From Drosophila persimilis (Eukaryota > Arthropoda > Insecta > Diptera > Drosophilidae), in assembly GCF_003286085.1 (NCBI RefSeq), contig NW_020825298.1:9548001-9612000 (forward strand): DNA of 64,000 bases, in the 5' to 3' direction. Under the pieces are notes generated by a model. It saw only the letters and a list, made by a program, of their open reading frames with translations, made no database searches and had not been told where the DNA came from. Positions 63,897 through 64,000 of the stretch are shown here, in pieces; within the stretch, counting starts at the first letter, position 1, and the number at the start of each line of letters is the position of its first letter. The translations under genes and the position numbers were made by a program.

Positions 63897-64000
63897 CCCC
63901 TCCGTCGTTGGGGGGGTAATTAGCATGCACTGCGATTAACATATAATTAATTGTAGCTAGAATACAAAAAATAAATACAACTACGGCAGCAACAACAATT

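Larger units (their letters stand above)
57522..64000. other. Non-coding right edge
   Basis: No credible exon on either strand. It contains CT tracts (57906-57932 and 57979-58016), an A/T-rich block with an incidental 142-codon frame (58440-58915), an 18-base G-rich run near 59100, T-rich DNA near 61.2-61.4 kb, and C-rich tracts near 63.49-63.53 and 63.87-63.9 kb. It is probably long-isoform intron or 5' flank of nub. Confidence 0.5.

Overview
The window is Drosophila euchromatin, recognised from the POU-homeodomain gene nubbin (nub, Pdm-1), which is read on the minus strand and whose POU domains are intact. The long CA/GT, GA/CT and A/T-rich runs and the GAGA-rich promoters also fit a fly. 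I place it in subgenus Sophophora only by impression; the species cannot be read from the sequence alone. The window is almost all non-coding, and two protein-coding genes can be supported.

Layout from right to left, which is the direction of transcription. From 57.5 to 64 kb I see non-coding sequence, probably upstream or intronic sequence of the long nub isoform. A weak candidate first exon of that isoform lies at 57443-57521. At 54682-55140 is a 459-nt coding exon of the long (PD-type) isoform. Around 49430 is the promoter of the short (PB-type) isoform, with an Inr, a DPE-like element and GAGA-rich flanks, followed by its first coding exon at 49007-49133. A 45-nt micro-exon lies at 45272-45316, and the large common exon at 40783-42470 carries the POU-specific domain and the homeodomain. 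All these junctions are phase 1, so the two alternative 5' exons can each join the common exon with or without the micro-exon. The spliced short isoform is 619 aa. A well-formed intron lies just after the stop codon, and the reading frame stays open across it.

Downstream, at 30828-31508 (minus), is a three-exon gene for a small secreted protein of 186 aa of the insect-restricted DUF1091-like type. It has a TATA box and a poly(A) signal. At 21084-21251 is a short hAT-like MITE with an 8-bp target duplication. At 12.3-15.35 kb is a 2.66-kb foldback-like palindrome built from about 0.47-kb modules, some of which hold perfect POU octamers. At the left end, 1389-1705 (minus), is a promoter plus 5'-untranslated-exon signature. 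It could be the first exon of the next gene, and the sister gene pdm2 would be expected there, but no coding sequence in the window proves it.

The rest is intergenic or intronic DNA with many microsatellites, minisatellites and A/T-rich runs. It presumably contains nub/pdm2 enhancers, which I cannot delimit. I saw no tRNA, rRNA, CRISPR, retroviral or Polinton-like sequence.
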